A DNA stretch of 64,000 nucleotides from contig NZ_JAGYPH010000001.1 in assembly GCF_018343525.1 (NCBI RefSeq), forward strand, positions 1,617,778-1,681,777, in the 5' to 3' direction. The translations under genes were made by a program, and so were the position numbers. Under the pieces are notes generated by a model. It was not told the origin of the DNA, ran no database searches, and saw only the letters and a list, made by a program, of their open reading frames with translations. Each line of letters starts with the position of its first letter. The stretch's first letter is position 1. Below are positions 17,101-26,060 of the stretch, piece by piece. The DNA comes from Lederbergia citrea. Its GTDB lineage: Bacteria > Bacillota > Bacilli > Bacillales > Bacillaceae_C.

Positions 17101-17948
17101 TATAGATTGTCCCAGCTTATTACGGCTGCTTCCTCCATCCGCTCAATCACTGAAAGATCATCCAAATAATTTGCTGCGCGTGGGGCTGGCCCACCAGGCA
17201 TTTTCGAAATTTCAAGCGCCTGCTGAAGTAATTCTTTCGCTCCTGATAGCTGGAGTGAAGTGTCATATTGCAAAATGTTGATAAAAGGCAATTCTTCTAG
17301 TCTTGCTTCTTCGGAGATATCGTACAAATCTACAAGGCGAGCCAGCCATACATCCGGATCAGGATGAGACCGGGAAAAATCATATAATTTCGAAATGAGT
17401 CCTTGTAAAGCATCATCATTTCTGTCATTGGTAAACGTATCTACAAGCAAATAAAACGATTCATTTCCGTCTTTTCCGTATTCTGTTTCAAATAAATCAT
17501 CAAGTACCTCATCTCGGAGAAGATCCGCTTCTGTTTGATCAGCGATGCGAAACCCTGGATCGATATCTACCATATAATAATGTTTCCTCACTACATCAAG
17601 ACAGAATGAATGCAATGTGGAGATAGACGCGCTGTTCAATAAGCTAAGCTGTTTCCGCAAATGGGTGGATAGTGGATCCGCATCAATCGCTTTCTCAAGT
17701 GCCACTCCAATCCTATGCCTCATTTCTGCGGCAGATGCGTTTGTAAAAGTAACGACGAGCAGCTGATCAACATTAAGAGGATCTTCCTCCGTTAGTATTT
17801 TCTGAATGATACGCTCTACTAGCACGGCTGTTTTTCCTGAACCCGCGGCAGCCGCTACTAATATATCCTGGTCCTTTGCCAAGATAGCTTTCCATTGGTC
17901 ATCCGTCCAAGATACTCCTTCTGGCTTAATCGGAATGATTGTTTTCAA
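14184..17948 (-). CDS. addA: ATP-dependent helicase/nuclease subunit AddA
   Basis: A 1254-residue UvrD-like superfamily 1 helicase with a C-terminal RecB-type nuclease domain. Walker A AAAAGSGKTA is near 33-42, VVTFTNASAAEMR follows, Walker B region VDEYQDTN near 412, VGDVKQSIYRFR after it, RIMTIHSSKGLEFPVV near 820, and the nuclease motif LLDYKTD near 1200. With AddB it resects double-strand breaks and loads RecA at Chi. TTG start 17946-17948 has GGAGGAGGG eight bases upstream, inside the end of addB; the reading frames overlap by 23 nt, so the two are coupled. Full length. Confidence 0.96.
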   Translation of the reverse strand: MKTIIPIKPEGVSWTDDQWKAILAKDQDILVAAAAGSGKTAVLVERIIQKILTEEDPLNVDQLLVVTFTNASAAEMRHRIGVALEKAIDADPLSTHLRKQLSLLNSASISTLHSFCLDVVRKHYYMVDIDPGFRIADQTEADLLRDEVLDDLFETEYGKDGNESFYLLVDTFTNDRNDDALQGLISKLYDFSRSHPDPDVWLARLVDLYDISEEARLEELPFINILQYDTSLQLSGAKELLQQALEISKMPGGPAPRAANYLDDLSVIERMEEAAVISWDNLYSAMNSWSFSRAKTCKGDEFDPQLIKEADELRKSARSALDKLAKDLFSRSPESFLKDMREMKPVFATLVEVVKEFSIQFKQKKAEKGLVDFSDLEHLCLEILAEKEHQDADILPSEIALSYRNQFKEVLVDEYQDTNMVQETILRLVSADGEYDGNLFMVGDVKQSIYRFRLAEPNLFLGKYLRFTANGQGTGLRIDLSRNFRSRTEVLDAVNFIFKQIMGEKVGEIDYNEDAELVKGSGYPNDEQFPVEVAIIDQSDDSSDVRAGAEEVPQGEYDRAELEQSKLEARYMAEKIKMMVEGQKPIYDLKTGAQRPIRYQDIVILVRSMTWTADIMEEFKHAGIPVYADLSTGYFEATEVTIMLSLLKIIDNPDQDIPLAALLRSPIIGLSEDELAFIRLQLPQGSYYDAVKAFIDTEVDLEYENARNQVSQLFGNLRKWRNLARSGALSELIWELYRDTGFYEFAGGLPGGKQRQANLRALYDRARQYEATSFRGLFRFLRFIERMRERGNDLGVARALGEQEDVIRIMTIHSSKGLEFPVVFACGIARKFNMMDVNSSYLFDKDYGFASKYINPEKRISSTSLPQLALKRKKKMELLAEEMRVLYVALTRAKEKLFLIGSVKNAEKEKQKWLKAVKHPDWLLTDYDRAKAASYLDWIGLALVRHQDSQSIREGIQLQSLQEIAGHPSCWKVEIVPSVLFAAEAELGDQGDDSWLEAVKEGQPNLGESMYKEEVISRLSWNYAHPLATRRMSKQSVSELKRMAEMRDEASGVQLIKQASNHLYDRPKFMRGSGALSPAERGTAMHTVMQHIPLYDTPTLTSVGQLLEELIEKEILGPEQAEAISSEQIIQFFQSEIGQMMLSAKKVHREVPFTMGIPAHQVYSDWDGLDENVLVQGIIDCVIEDRAAVTLLDYKTDMIHGKFPGGFSQAKTILGKRYSPQLSFYERAIREIWDKPVSGKYLYFFDSGDFLQIK

Positions 17949-20900
17949 ATTTTATTCCCTCCTCCCGAATCTTAGCAAGAACGTCAGGTGATTTTTGCTG
18001 AGGTATAATTCTATAGCTATTATTATCTAATGATTGGTCAAACTGACAGACAGGCTTGTATGAACAAAACTGACAAGGAGTCCGATCCCCTAGCCTGTAT
18101 GGGTCAATATCAACCCGCCCTGAAATGATTTGATCCCCTGATTCTTTGTAAAGGTTTCGAACATATTGTCGTAAAATCCCGAAATCTTCTTCGCTCGCCG
18201 AATTAGCCTTTGAGCTTGAGGAAAGGCTTCCGTCTTTATTTATGCTCGCCGAAACAATACTAGAGCTCCCTGTTTCTAGTGTGTTGTCCATGAGTCTGAC
18301 AATATCTGGATCCCCTAGCAAAAGACCTTTCATCTTAAACTTTTTCAATATCTCTTTTTCAATATCATCGAGCGTCAAAATTTTGTTGCTATCGATGATC
18401 GGGTTATGCATATGGAAATACAGTACGCCTGCAGGTGTAGCGTCCATGCCGATTAATCGGTCGGAATGCGTAATAATGATATCCAGATAAGTAAGCATTT
18501 GCAGGGCGAGTCCGTGATACACTTCATTCAAATCCAGCGCTCTAGAACTAGATTTATAATCAATGACTCGTAAATAAACTCCCTTATCATCCTCTGCCTT
18601 ATCCACTCTGTCAATTCGACCTTGAAGCTGCATGTTAGTTCCATTTTTCAATGTAAAAGCTAGTGGCGGCAGTTCCTTAGATGGACCAAATGCAAGTTCT
18701 ATGCCAATTGGTTCAAAACCACTTGATTTTGCGTGGCTGCTTAGTACATGAGATGCTCTCCCAATCACCTGCTCCAACTTACGCTTAATATAAAAATGGC
18801 GATTAGAACTTAATAGAATTTGATTTTGCAGTTTTGGCGCAAGATACGATACTGCCTCCTTCGCTAACCATTCACATTGTTCCTTTGTGAGTCTTGCCCA
18901 TGAGAGCCCTTTATCGGTCACTTCCTCTGCAATCCATTTCAGCGCAGCATGGAATAAATCGCCTATATGCGGTGCTTCCAGTCTGAAAATATCCCGTTCA
19001 CGGAGCCGCAATCCATGGGAAGTATAATGAGAGAAAGGGCAACCATGGAATAGTTCCATTCTCGATACACTTGCCAAAATTTCATTTCCATACAATTCTT
19101 TGCTCGTTTTTACCGATAGCTTTTTTGTTTCATTTTGATAAAAAAGACTAGACAAAACTCGGTGTGCTTTTTGTTTCCAACCAGGGTTGTCCATGTAAAA
19201 GTTGTACACGTCCCACCAAAAATCCGCCATTGGATAATTTCGCTTTTTCAGCTGCATTTGGGCGGTTAAATAAGCAATAGATGTAGCAGGATGAGAGATA
19301 TATTGAAATTGTTCATCATGGACCAATTCTCCTGGCTCGTTTACAAGATTGATTTCCGTTGCCTCCGGGAACATTTCTTTTATTCTCTTAATATATGGAG
19401 ATGGAAGCAAGGTTTTTCCTTCATCATTGGCGAGTGGAAAGGATAAGTAGAGGCGGTGCTCAGCTATCGTAAAGGCCCTATAGGCGACAAAGTCTTCATC
19501 AAGTAATCTTTTTTTGCTACCAGGTACAATGCTCAATCCACTTGTGATCAATTCCACGCGGTCATCATTAGATAAAACACCCTCATCCGTTGATTTTGCG
19601 GGAATCACGCCATCATTTAAACCAATGACGAAGGCGGCCTTAATATTTGAAAGACGGGATGATTCAAGGTTTGCAACAAAGACTTGGTCGATCGCAGGCG
19701 GAATTAATGAAAATTTCAATGCCTCTAGACCGGCATCAAGAATGGTAATAAATTTTTGAATAGATATATTTTCGTCACCAAGAATTTCAACAAATTGGTC
19801 GAGTAAATCTACAACAGCAGCCCATGCCTGATCATGTTCCATTGAAGCAACCAATCGACCTTGTTCCTCTGCTTTTTCACTCCGCTCTCTAAGCTTCCCT
19901 GGTATGTCGAGTTCCTCCAGCAGCATATAAACAGCTTCACAAAGTTCCCGGCCATTACGTGCTTTTTTCAGACGCCTTGATAACTTTAATAGCGGAGATG
20001 CCACAAGATTTCTGGAATCATTGATTTCTATTTCCATTTCTCTTTCTGCATCTGTTTGAGCCGAATTGGAAAGTTCAAGTCCACGAAAGCGCCGGTAATG
20101 CCAAGTGGCCCCTTTATCCGTCCATTTATCTCCCCTGATTCCATTTGCCAGAACATAGTTCTCAAGCCTGTCCATCTGCTCCCGCAACATATCGAGATTC
20201 GTACCAGCTGGAAAAAGCATATCTGTTTTTACAGCGCGGAAGACCGGCTCATAACGCCAATGGCCATTAATGATTTCAAGAGCACTGCGAATAAGCTCTA
20301 TAAGAGGATGATTCAGCATCGGCTGTTTTTGGTCTATAAAATACGGAATGTCATAATCATGAAAAACAGTCTCAAGCGTTTCCTGATAGTCACTCCCATT
20401 CCTTATCAGCACTGCGATATCCTGATAACGGTACCCGGATTCCATGGCAAGTTTCCGTATTTCCCGGGCAACCCCCTCAATTTCCGCTCGCCGGTTTGCA
20501 GCAGTCCGAATTTCAATTGCAGCTGGGTCATTTAAAACCTTTACTGGTCGTTTATCGAATTGAGCCTCTAAATGTTGTAAGCTTTCAGCCTGGAATCGTC
20601 GTTTTTTTGCTAGAAAAACATCATCCTCTATTTCTATGCCGGCCTTACTGGCTATGTCATACAAAATAGAGTAGGATTCACCCGTCATTCGGAATAACTG
20701 TAAATCATCAGGGATTGCGCCATTTTTATATGGTCGATCAAGTACAAGCGAAATAGATACCCTGTTGCAATGTTTCATTAATCTTTCAATGACCATATAT
20801 TCCTGAGGGGTAAAGCTATGAAATCCATCAATATAAATTTCAGCATTTTGCAAATAACTGGATGTTTCAACTGACTCCGCAAGCAAAGTCAAATAATCAT

Positions 20901-21444
20901 TCGAATTAAGATACTTTCCAATTAAGGCATGCTCGAACTTGCTATAAATAAGTTCAAGATCGTGCAATTTATCTGCAAGCGCACGAGTGGATGCACCGAA
21001 AGCGAGTTCCTTTTGCTTGAGGATAAGATCTTCGGGCTGGACGCAATAATGTTTGAATTCTGCTAACATTGCTTCCACATGCTGAATAAACCCCATTTTA
21101 TCTGCCGCTTGTTTGAATAGCTTTAGGTCGTCTTTATTATCTTCAATAATTTTTCTAATCAGCATACTTAGCCCTGTACTAGAAATATGACTGCGGTTTG
21201 CTCCTCCCGTTTCTTGCAGGATACGCCAAGCCAAGCGGGTAAAGCTGTAAACTTGTGAACGGATCATCCCCGCTATTCCAGGTGTATTGATCAAGCGATA
21301 TTCAGATAAAAAAGTCATTTGTTCAGGAACGATGTACAAAACTGGCGGACCATCGGGTTCCTCAATCAGCCTTTCTTTGATTTCATTAAGAAACATCGTC
21401 GTTTTTCCAGTTCCAGATCGCCCGATAACAAAACGAAGTGACAT
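17926..21444 (-). CDS. addB: ATP-dependent helicase/deoxyribonuclease subunit AddB
   Basis: A 1172-residue protein starting MSLRFVIGRSGTGKTTM with Walker A GRSGTGKT. The C-terminal nuclease motif VIDYKSS is near 1000. Cysteines that hold the 4Fe-4S cluster are visible: one in LFHGCPFSHY (about 790) and three in PCQFCSYKPVC (about 1110-1120). Partner of AddA in recombinational break repair. Start at 21444 has AAAGGAG eight bases upstream; the longer in-frame opening to 21477 is unsupported. First gene of the addBA operon; a TATAAT promoter and a LexA-like box lie just upstream. Confidence 0.96.
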   Translation of the reverse strand: MSLRFVIGRSGTGKTTMFLNEIKERLIEEPDGPPVLYIVPEQMTFLSEYRLINTPGIAGMIRSQVYSFTRLAWRILQETGGANRSHISSTGLSMLIRKIIEDNKDDLKLFKQAADKMGFIQHVEAMLAEFKHYCVQPEDLILKQKELAFGASTRALADKLHDLELIYSKFEHALIGKYLNSNDYLTLLAESVETSSYLQNAEIYIDGFHSFTPQEYMVIERLMKHCNRVSISLVLDRPYKNGAIPDDLQLFRMTGESYSILYDIASKAGIEIEDDVFLAKKRRFQAESLQHLEAQFDKRPVKVLNDPAAIEIRTAANRRAEIEGVAREIRKLAMESGYRYQDIAVLIRNGSDYQETLETVFHDYDIPYFIDQKQPMLNHPLIELIRSALEIINGHWRYEPVFRAVKTDMLFPAGTNLDMLREQMDRLENYVLANGIRGDKWTDKGATWHYRRFRGLELSNSAQTDAEREMEIEINDSRNLVASPLLKLSRRLKKARNGRELCEAVYMLLEELDIPGKLRERSEKAEEQGRLVASMEHDQAWAAVVDLLDQFVEILGDENISIQKFITILDAGLEALKFSLIPPAIDQVFVANLESSRLSNIKAAFVIGLNDGVIPAKSTDEGVLSNDDRVELITSGLSIVPGSKKRLLDEDFVAYRAFTIAEHRLYLSFPLANDEGKTLLPSPYIKRIKEMFPEATEINLVNEPGELVHDEQFQYISHPATSIAYLTAQMQLKKRNYPMADFWWDVYNFYMDNPGWKQKAHRVLSSLFYQNETKKLSVKTSKELYGNEILASVSRMELFHGCPFSHYTSHGLRLRERDIFRLEAPHIGDLFHAALKWIAEEVTDKGLSWARLTKEQCEWLAKEAVSYLAPKLQNQILLSSNRHFYIKRKLEQVIGRASHVLSSHAKSSGFEPIGIELAFGPSKELPPLAFTLKNGTNMQLQGRIDRVDKAEDDKGVYLRVIDYKSSSRALDLNEVYHGLALQMLTYLDIIITHSDRLIGMDATPAGVLYFHMHNPIIDSNKILTLDDIEKEILKKFKMKGLLLGDPDIVRLMDNTLETGSSSIVSASINKDGSLSSSSKANSASEEDFGILRQYVRNLYKESGDQIISGRVDIDPYRLGDRTPCQFCSYKPVCQFDQSLDNNSYRIIPQQKSPDVLAKIREEGIKFENNHSD

Positions 21445-21495
21445 CTTTTCAACTCCTTTTATGCTTAGCTCTTTCACGATAAATATGATACTTCC

Positions 21496-21534
21496 ATTAT
21501 ATCATAGTATTGATAACCTACGAACGTACATTCC
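21496..21534 (-). promoter_or_regulatory. addB promoter with LexA-like box
   Basis: Minus strand: TTCGTA (21519-21524), 17 bp, TATAAT (21496-21501). CGAACGTACATTCC (21521-21534) overlaps the -35 and differs from the Bacillus LexA/DinR pattern CGAACRNRYGTTYC by one base. SOS control is a hypothesis. Confidence 0.5.
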
Positions 21535-21565
21535 TTATTTTCCTGTTGAATTAATTACCTTAACG

Positions 21566-21597
21566 ACAAAAAAGCTGCCGTTACGGGGGCAACTTTT
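21566..21597 (-). terminator. Terminator after the TVP38 gene
   Basis: Minus-strand stem AAAGTTGCC/GGCAGCTTT (one G-T pair) at about 21571-21596, followed by TTTTTT on the minus strand. Confidence 0.8.
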
Positions 21598-21625
21598 ACT
21601 AAATAACTGAGATATTAAAGAGTAG

Positions 21626-22234
21626 TTAGGCGCGATTTTGGACTTTTTCCTTCATCCTGCCTTCAACTTGCTTACCAACATACCAAAGAATAGCGATGAC
21701 TCCAATAGCGATTCCTGTCCTAACCGGTTTGGTAACCAGCGAAACAACATCGTAGCCAATAAAACTTATGATAAAGATCATGACAGCTTTTCCAGCTATG
21801 GTTGCGAGCAAATATTGATAGACACTAACCCTTGAAAGCCCTGCGACTATATTCACTATGGCAGATGGTGTAAACGGGAAACAGAGCAGCAGAAATAAAG
21901 GACCGAATCCATGTTTTTCTACCCAATTCATAAAATTTTGGACCTGTTTGTTCCTATGCAAAAAACGGAAAAAACGTGCCTCCCCAAACCTCCGTACAAG
22001 CAGGAAAACTAGAAACGCACCAGCAGAAGCGCCAATCCAGGAAAACAAGAAACCCCAGCCAAGACCAAACGCATTTGCATTTGCCAGGACAAGCAAAAAT
22101 AATGGCAAAAATGGCAAAAAAGCTTCTAGAAACGGTAGAAAAATTCCGGGCAACGGACCGAATGAGCGATATCGATCGATAATATCCATTATATGTTCAA
22201 GCGTGATCCATTCTTTAAATGAAAACAAATCCAT
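21626..22234 (-). CDS. yhjE: TVP38/TMEM64 (DedA-like) membrane protein YhjE
   Basis: A 202-residue membrane protein with a VTT/SNARE-associated domain: FLEAFLPFLPLFLLVLANANAFG near 33-55, then FGEARFFRF, and the FPFTPSAIVNIVAG re-entrant loop near 120. Five or six hydrophobic helices. Family members are membrane proteins proposed to move lipids; substrate unknown here. ATG 22234 has GAGGA six bases upstream; the ATG at 22240 touches the same motif and is less likely. Position upstream of addB matches yhjE in B. subtilis. Confidence 0.85.
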   Translation of the reverse strand: MDLFSFKEWITLEHIMDIIDRYRSFGPLPGIFLPFLEAFLPFLPLFLLVLANANAFGLGWGFLFSWIGASAGAFLVFLLVRRFGEARFFRFLHRNKQVQNFMNWVEKHGFGPLFLLLCFPFTPSAIVNIVAGLSRVSVYQYLLATIAGKAVMIFIISFIGYDVVSLVTKPVRTGIAIGVIAILWYVGKQVEGRMKEKVQNRA

Positions 22235-22384
22235 TGTCATTCCTCAATTCGCGTGCAGGCATAAAATAGTCAAATATATTAAATTATATCATGATTGAAG
22301 GCTTGTACAATCTATCCTAGTGTTAATCCTACCCATTTTCTAACTACTACAATCATACGTGATTTGATTTGTCATTCTGTTAGT

Positions 22385-22430
22385 GAGAATAAAAATAAAC
22401 TCAGTGATGTTAGCCACTGAGTTTATTTTC
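22385..22430 (-). terminator. Terminator after DegT aminotransferase gene
   Basis: Perfect 15-bp stem 22392-22406 with 22415-22429, 8-nt loop, T-rich on the minus strand. Confidence 0.9.
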
Positions 22431-22462
22431 ATATAGGATAGAACAGGTTTTTATTCCAGCCG

Positions 22463-23725
22463 TTATTCAAAAAATTCCGCCACCTTGTTAATGGCTGCAA
22501 TAGCGTCTTGGCAATCCTCCAAGGTCAGATTTTGATGCAGAGGAATACTGATCGAGCGTGCTAATAAATCTAATGTGTTAGGACACATATCTTTTGAATA
22601 TTGAACATTTCCCTTATAACTTTCACATGTCCAAGGGTTATCATGTAAACTGGCTCCACGTTTTTCTAAAACATAATCCCAATTGACGTAAATATGGCGA
22701 TCGGCAATACCATTATTATAAATTGTGCCATTAGGTATTCCTTCTGCATTTAAATAATCGGAAAAAGATTTCGCTTGTTCTGCAGTAGTTAAATAGAATA
22801 TTAAACTATATGAAACATCGCCATCACAATCCGGAATTCTTTGCAATTGAATATTGGGGATTGTTTTAATTCCATTAACAATTGCTTTTTTAATTTGGTG
22901 CAATTTAGATACAATGGAATCAATTTTTTGTGATTGTGCTAAGCCAAGGGCTGCATTTAACTCACTCATTCGGTAGTTTTCCCCGGGGAAGGATGGGACA
23001 TTTTCAAACATTTTCGTTCCCCAGTAACTTAAGGCGGAGTCATGATATATGCTTGCTCGTGTATAAATATTATCATCATTCGTCGTAACCATGCCGCCCT
23101 CGCCGGAAGTAACTACTTTATATTGCTGGAAACTAAAGCAACCTGCATGACCAAAAGATCCTAAAGGCTTTCCTCGATAGGATCCTCCATTTGCCTGAGC
23201 TACATCTTCAATAACAATCAAATTATGTCTCTGTGCAATGTCTAGGATTTCCTCCATTTGGCATGGTACTCCCTTCATATGCACAGGAATCACTGCTTTT
23301 GTATGCTCGTTAACAGCCAATTCAAACGCTTTAGGATCCATAGTTAAAGTATCATCAACCTCGACAATTACAGGAACAGCACGAGCAATTAAAACCGCGG
23401 AAGCAGTCGCTATATATGTATATGCTGGGATAATCACTTCATCACCAGGACCGATCCCTGCTCCAATGAGCGCTGAAACTAACGCTGATGTACCTGAATT
23501 AACAGCTAATGCATGTTTACACCCAGTACGCCTGCAATATAAGGCTTCTAATCGTGAAGATTCCGAATGATAAATGTCCTCCTCATAGAAACGAAATACC
23601 CTCTTTTTGTCGAGAACACGAAGAACATATTCCTTTTCTAAATCATCAAACTCCTCCGAACTAATGAACTCCGGCGCCCATGGTCTCGTTCGAACAGGTG
23701 CCCCACCTTGTACAGCCAACATCAT
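22463..23725 (-). CDS. DegT/DnrJ/EryC1/StrS family aminotransferase
   Basis: A 420-residue PLP enzyme of the sugar/cyclitol aminotransferase family. GCKHALAVNSGTSAL (about 69-83) and PAYTYIATA are cofactor and substrate elements; VIEDVAQANGGSY holds the pyridine-binding Asp, and the Schiff-base Lys is in SFQQYKVVTSGEGG near 200. Such enzymes aminate keto-sugars or keto-cyclitols. None of the usual partners (dehydratase, glycosyltransferase, dehydrogenase) is next to it, so the substrate is unknown. ATG 23725 has GGGAG six bases upstream. Cytoplasmic; monocistronic with its own terminator. Confidence 0.88.
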   Translation of the reverse strand: MMLAVQGGAPVRTRPWAPEFISSEEFDDLEKEYVLRVLDKKRVFRFYEEDIYHSESSRLEALYCRRTGCKHALAVNSGTSALVSALIGAGIGPGDEVIIPAYTYIATASAVLIARAVPVIVEVDDTLTMDPKAFELAVNEHTKAVIPVHMKGVPCQMEEILDIAQRHNLIVIEDVAQANGGSYRGKPLGSFGHAGCFSFQQYKVVTSGEGGMVTTNDDNIYTRASIYHDSALSYWGTKMFENVPSFPGENYRMSELNAALGLAQSQKIDSIVSKLHQIKKAIVNGIKTIPNIQLQRIPDCDGDVSYSLIFYLTTAEQAKSFSDYLNAEGIPNGTIYNNGIADRHIYVNWDYVLEKRGASLHDNPWTCESYKGNVQYSKDMCPNTLDLLARSISIPLHQNLTLEDCQDAIAAINKVAEFFE

Positions 23726-23865
23726 CTATCGCTCCCTTCCTAGTAATTTAGTTTTCTCATACCCTTATCGCTTAATTAGCTAATACTAAAGTATCATAAT
23801 AATCAAACTATTTAAACAGGAACAAACAAAATAATTATTTAGGAGGGGAAAAGATTCTTCAGCAA

Positions 23866-23894
23866 AAAAAGACAGCTGTCTCCAGCTGCCTTTC
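23866..23894 (-). terminator. Terminator after S9 peptidase gene
   Basis: Minus-strand stem 23869-23878/23883-23892 with a 4-nt loop and a T7 run on the minus strand. Confidence 0.9.
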
Positions 23895-23898
23895 ACCT

Positions 23899-25887
23899 TT
23901 ACAAATATTTCACAAACCAATCTCTAATATACTCAAGACGGTTGATTCTTAAAGTCGGCTTTCCGCTCCTCGACAATTCATGGTTCGATTCCGGGAAGCG
24001 TACGAATTTCGTTTCTTTTTCACGGTGCTTCAATGCAATGAATAGTTGCTCAGCTTGCTCGACAGGACAACGGAAGTCTTTTTCACCATGCAAGATTAAT
24101 AGTGGTGTCTCAACATTGTCAACATATTTCAGCGGAGAATGATTCCACAGCTTTTCGATGTCGTTAAGATCAGCGAGAATTTGCCAGTCAGTGAAATAAT
24201 AGCCAATATCACTCACGCCGTAAAAGCTGATCCAGTTGGAAATCGACCGCTGGGTAACCGCTGCTTTAAAGCGATTTGTGTGACCGACAATCCAGTTCGT
24301 CATAAATCCACCGTAGCTTCCTCCGGTCACGCCAAGGCGATCTTGATCGATATAATCAAAGGTTTCTAATGAATAATCAACAGCCGCCATCAAGTCACGA
24401 TAATCGTTACCACCATAGTCGCCGCGCACAGCGTCAACAAACTTCTGACCGTAACCATGGCTTCCACGTGGATTTGTGAAAAGTACTGCGTATCCTTCCG
24501 CAGCAAGAATTTGGAACTCGTTAAAGTAGGTGTTGGCGTACATCGCATGTGGTCCACCATGGATTTCAAGAATGAGTGGATATTTCTTCCCTTCTTCATA
24601 TCCTACAGGCTTCATGATCCAGCCGTGCACCTTCCAGCCGTCCGCTCCTTCAAATTCAATCGCTTCCGGAATAGACAATTCTCTTGTTTTCAAAAATTCT
24701 TCATTTACTTCAGTTAGGCGTTCTTTTTCCCCTGTTGAGAGATTAACATAGTAAAGATCGCCAGGCTCTGTAGGACTGCTAATACCGACAATCGCCTTAT
24801 CATTTTTCGGATCGAGCGAGAAGCCATACACGTATTGATCGTCATTAATCGCCGGGTATAATTCCCCTGAAAGATTCCCAAAATAAATCGAAGTATTTCC
24901 ATGATCTGTCACTTGGAAATAAAAGCTTTGGCTATCTTCCAGCCATTGTACGCGCGGTGCTGAGACACCTTGGAGAAAATCGCCTACAACAAAGTCACCG
25001 ACGGGTGCATCAAAATCGCTTGTTATGCATGTCTTCGTGTCTTTTTCTAGATCATACATCCACAACTTTGCATGAGTGGCATTTTCGTATTCTCTTTCGC
25101 TTCCGACGAATGCAAGATATTGGCTATTCGGCGCCCAAGATGTTTGATAAAACATACCCGTTCCTTCCGTGAGCTTTCGCGTTTCCTTTGTTCCAAGGTC
25201 AAGCAAAAAAACATCGCTCATGAAAGAAAAATCTTTATCCTTTGATAGGTCGGCCGTATACGCAATATATTTTCCATCAGGTGACCAAGATCCGAGTTGG
25301 AAGTGATCCTTTCCTGCCGTGATTTGCTCCAACTCTTCCGTTTCAATATTCACGATTGCAATTTGCGAAAATTGATCCATATCCAAAAATCCGCCTGCAT
25401 CAGATTTATATTTCATATTGTCAATTTCAAGCGGCTTAACTTCCTTATCTTCTTTCTTATCTTGATCAACGCGGTCAAGAATTGTTTCGTCCTTTCCGAG
25501 TTTCACTGAAAAAGCAATCTTTTTTCCACATGGGGACCAAACAGGAGTAGTTGCCCCATGTTTACAGTCAGTAACCTGCTTCGCTTCTCCTCCTATTTTT
25601 GGCAGAACAAAGATTTGCGGCTTCCCACTACGGGTTGATACAAATGCAATTTGGCTGCCATCTGGAGACCAAACAGGTGAACTTGTTTTATGTTCGCCGT
25701 GGGTCCATTGTATAGGCTTTTTATCGTTCAAGCTTATGTAAAATAAATTGGAGACATAGTCTTTCTTCTTTTCGTCAATATGCGTCTGGATATAGACCGC
25801 TTCCGTTCCGTTCGGAGACAGCTGCGGATCTGCCACCGACTTCAGTTCATATAAATCTTCTGGCTTAATTCCTTGTTGTTTTTTCAT
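23899..25887 (-). CDS. S9 family peptidase (acylaminoacyl-peptidase type)
   Basis: A 662-residue prolyl-oligopeptidase-family enzyme: an N-terminal WD40/TolB-like beta-propeller (about 20-370, with repeated SPDG-type turns such as PVWSPDGSQIAFVS) and a C-terminal alpha/beta hydrolase domain (about 400-662). Catalytic Ser is in GGSYGGF near 510, Asp in HGEKDFRCP near 595 and His in ESNHELS near 632. No signal peptide, so it cleaves short peptides in the cytoplasm. It resembles YuxL of B. subtilis. ATG 25887 has GGTGAGG four bases upstream. Divergent from yhjD. Confidence 0.92.
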   Translation of the reverse strand: MKKQQGIKPEDLYELKSVADPQLSPNGTEAVYIQTHIDEKKKDYVSNLFYISLNDKKPIQWTHGEHKTSSPVWSPDGSQIAFVSTRSGKPQIFVLPKIGGEAKQVTDCKHGATTPVWSPCGKKIAFSVKLGKDETILDRVDQDKKEDKEVKPLEIDNMKYKSDAGGFLDMDQFSQIAIVNIETEELEQITAGKDHFQLGSWSPDGKYIAYTADLSKDKDFSFMSDVFLLDLGTKETRKLTEGTGMFYQTSWAPNSQYLAFVGSEREYENATHAKLWMYDLEKDTKTCITSDFDAPVGDFVVGDFLQGVSAPRVQWLEDSQSFYFQVTDHGNTSIYFGNLSGELYPAINDDQYVYGFSLDPKNDKAIVGISSPTEPGDLYYVNLSTGEKERLTEVNEEFLKTRELSIPEAIEFEGADGWKVHGWIMKPVGYEEGKKYPLILEIHGGPHAMYANTYFNEFQILAAEGYAVLFTNPRGSHGYGQKFVDAVRGDYGGNDYRDLMAAVDYSLETFDYIDQDRLGVTGGSYGGFMTNWIVGHTNRFKAAVTQRSISNWISFYGVSDIGYYFTDWQILADLNDIEKLWNHSPLKYVDNVETPLLILHGEKDFRCPVEQAEQLFIALKHREKETKFVRFPESNHELSRSGKPTLRINRLEYIRDWFVKYL

Positions 25888-25990
25888 TTTACCTCACCTT
25901 TCATGTTGACTTTCTACCACTATAAATATTTCGACACTCTAAGTATTTTTCCTGCTTATTAGGGGAAAAATTTTTGTAAATATTTGCTGC

Positions 25991-26019
25991 TTGCTATTAT
26001 TTCATTTTCTAAGTAAAAT
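25991..26019 (+). promoter_or_regulatory. Sigma-A-type promoter of yhjD
   Basis: TTGCTA (25991-25996), 17-bp spacer, TAAAAT (26014-26019), 41 bp before the yhjD start. Confidence 0.5.
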
Positions 26020-26060
26020 GAATACGAACACACGTTCTTTCACTAGGGGAGGACTAACAA

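Noticed and set aside
14618..21610. Many short plus-strand frames within addA and addB
   Set aside because: Antisense shadows; no ribosome sites or family similarity.
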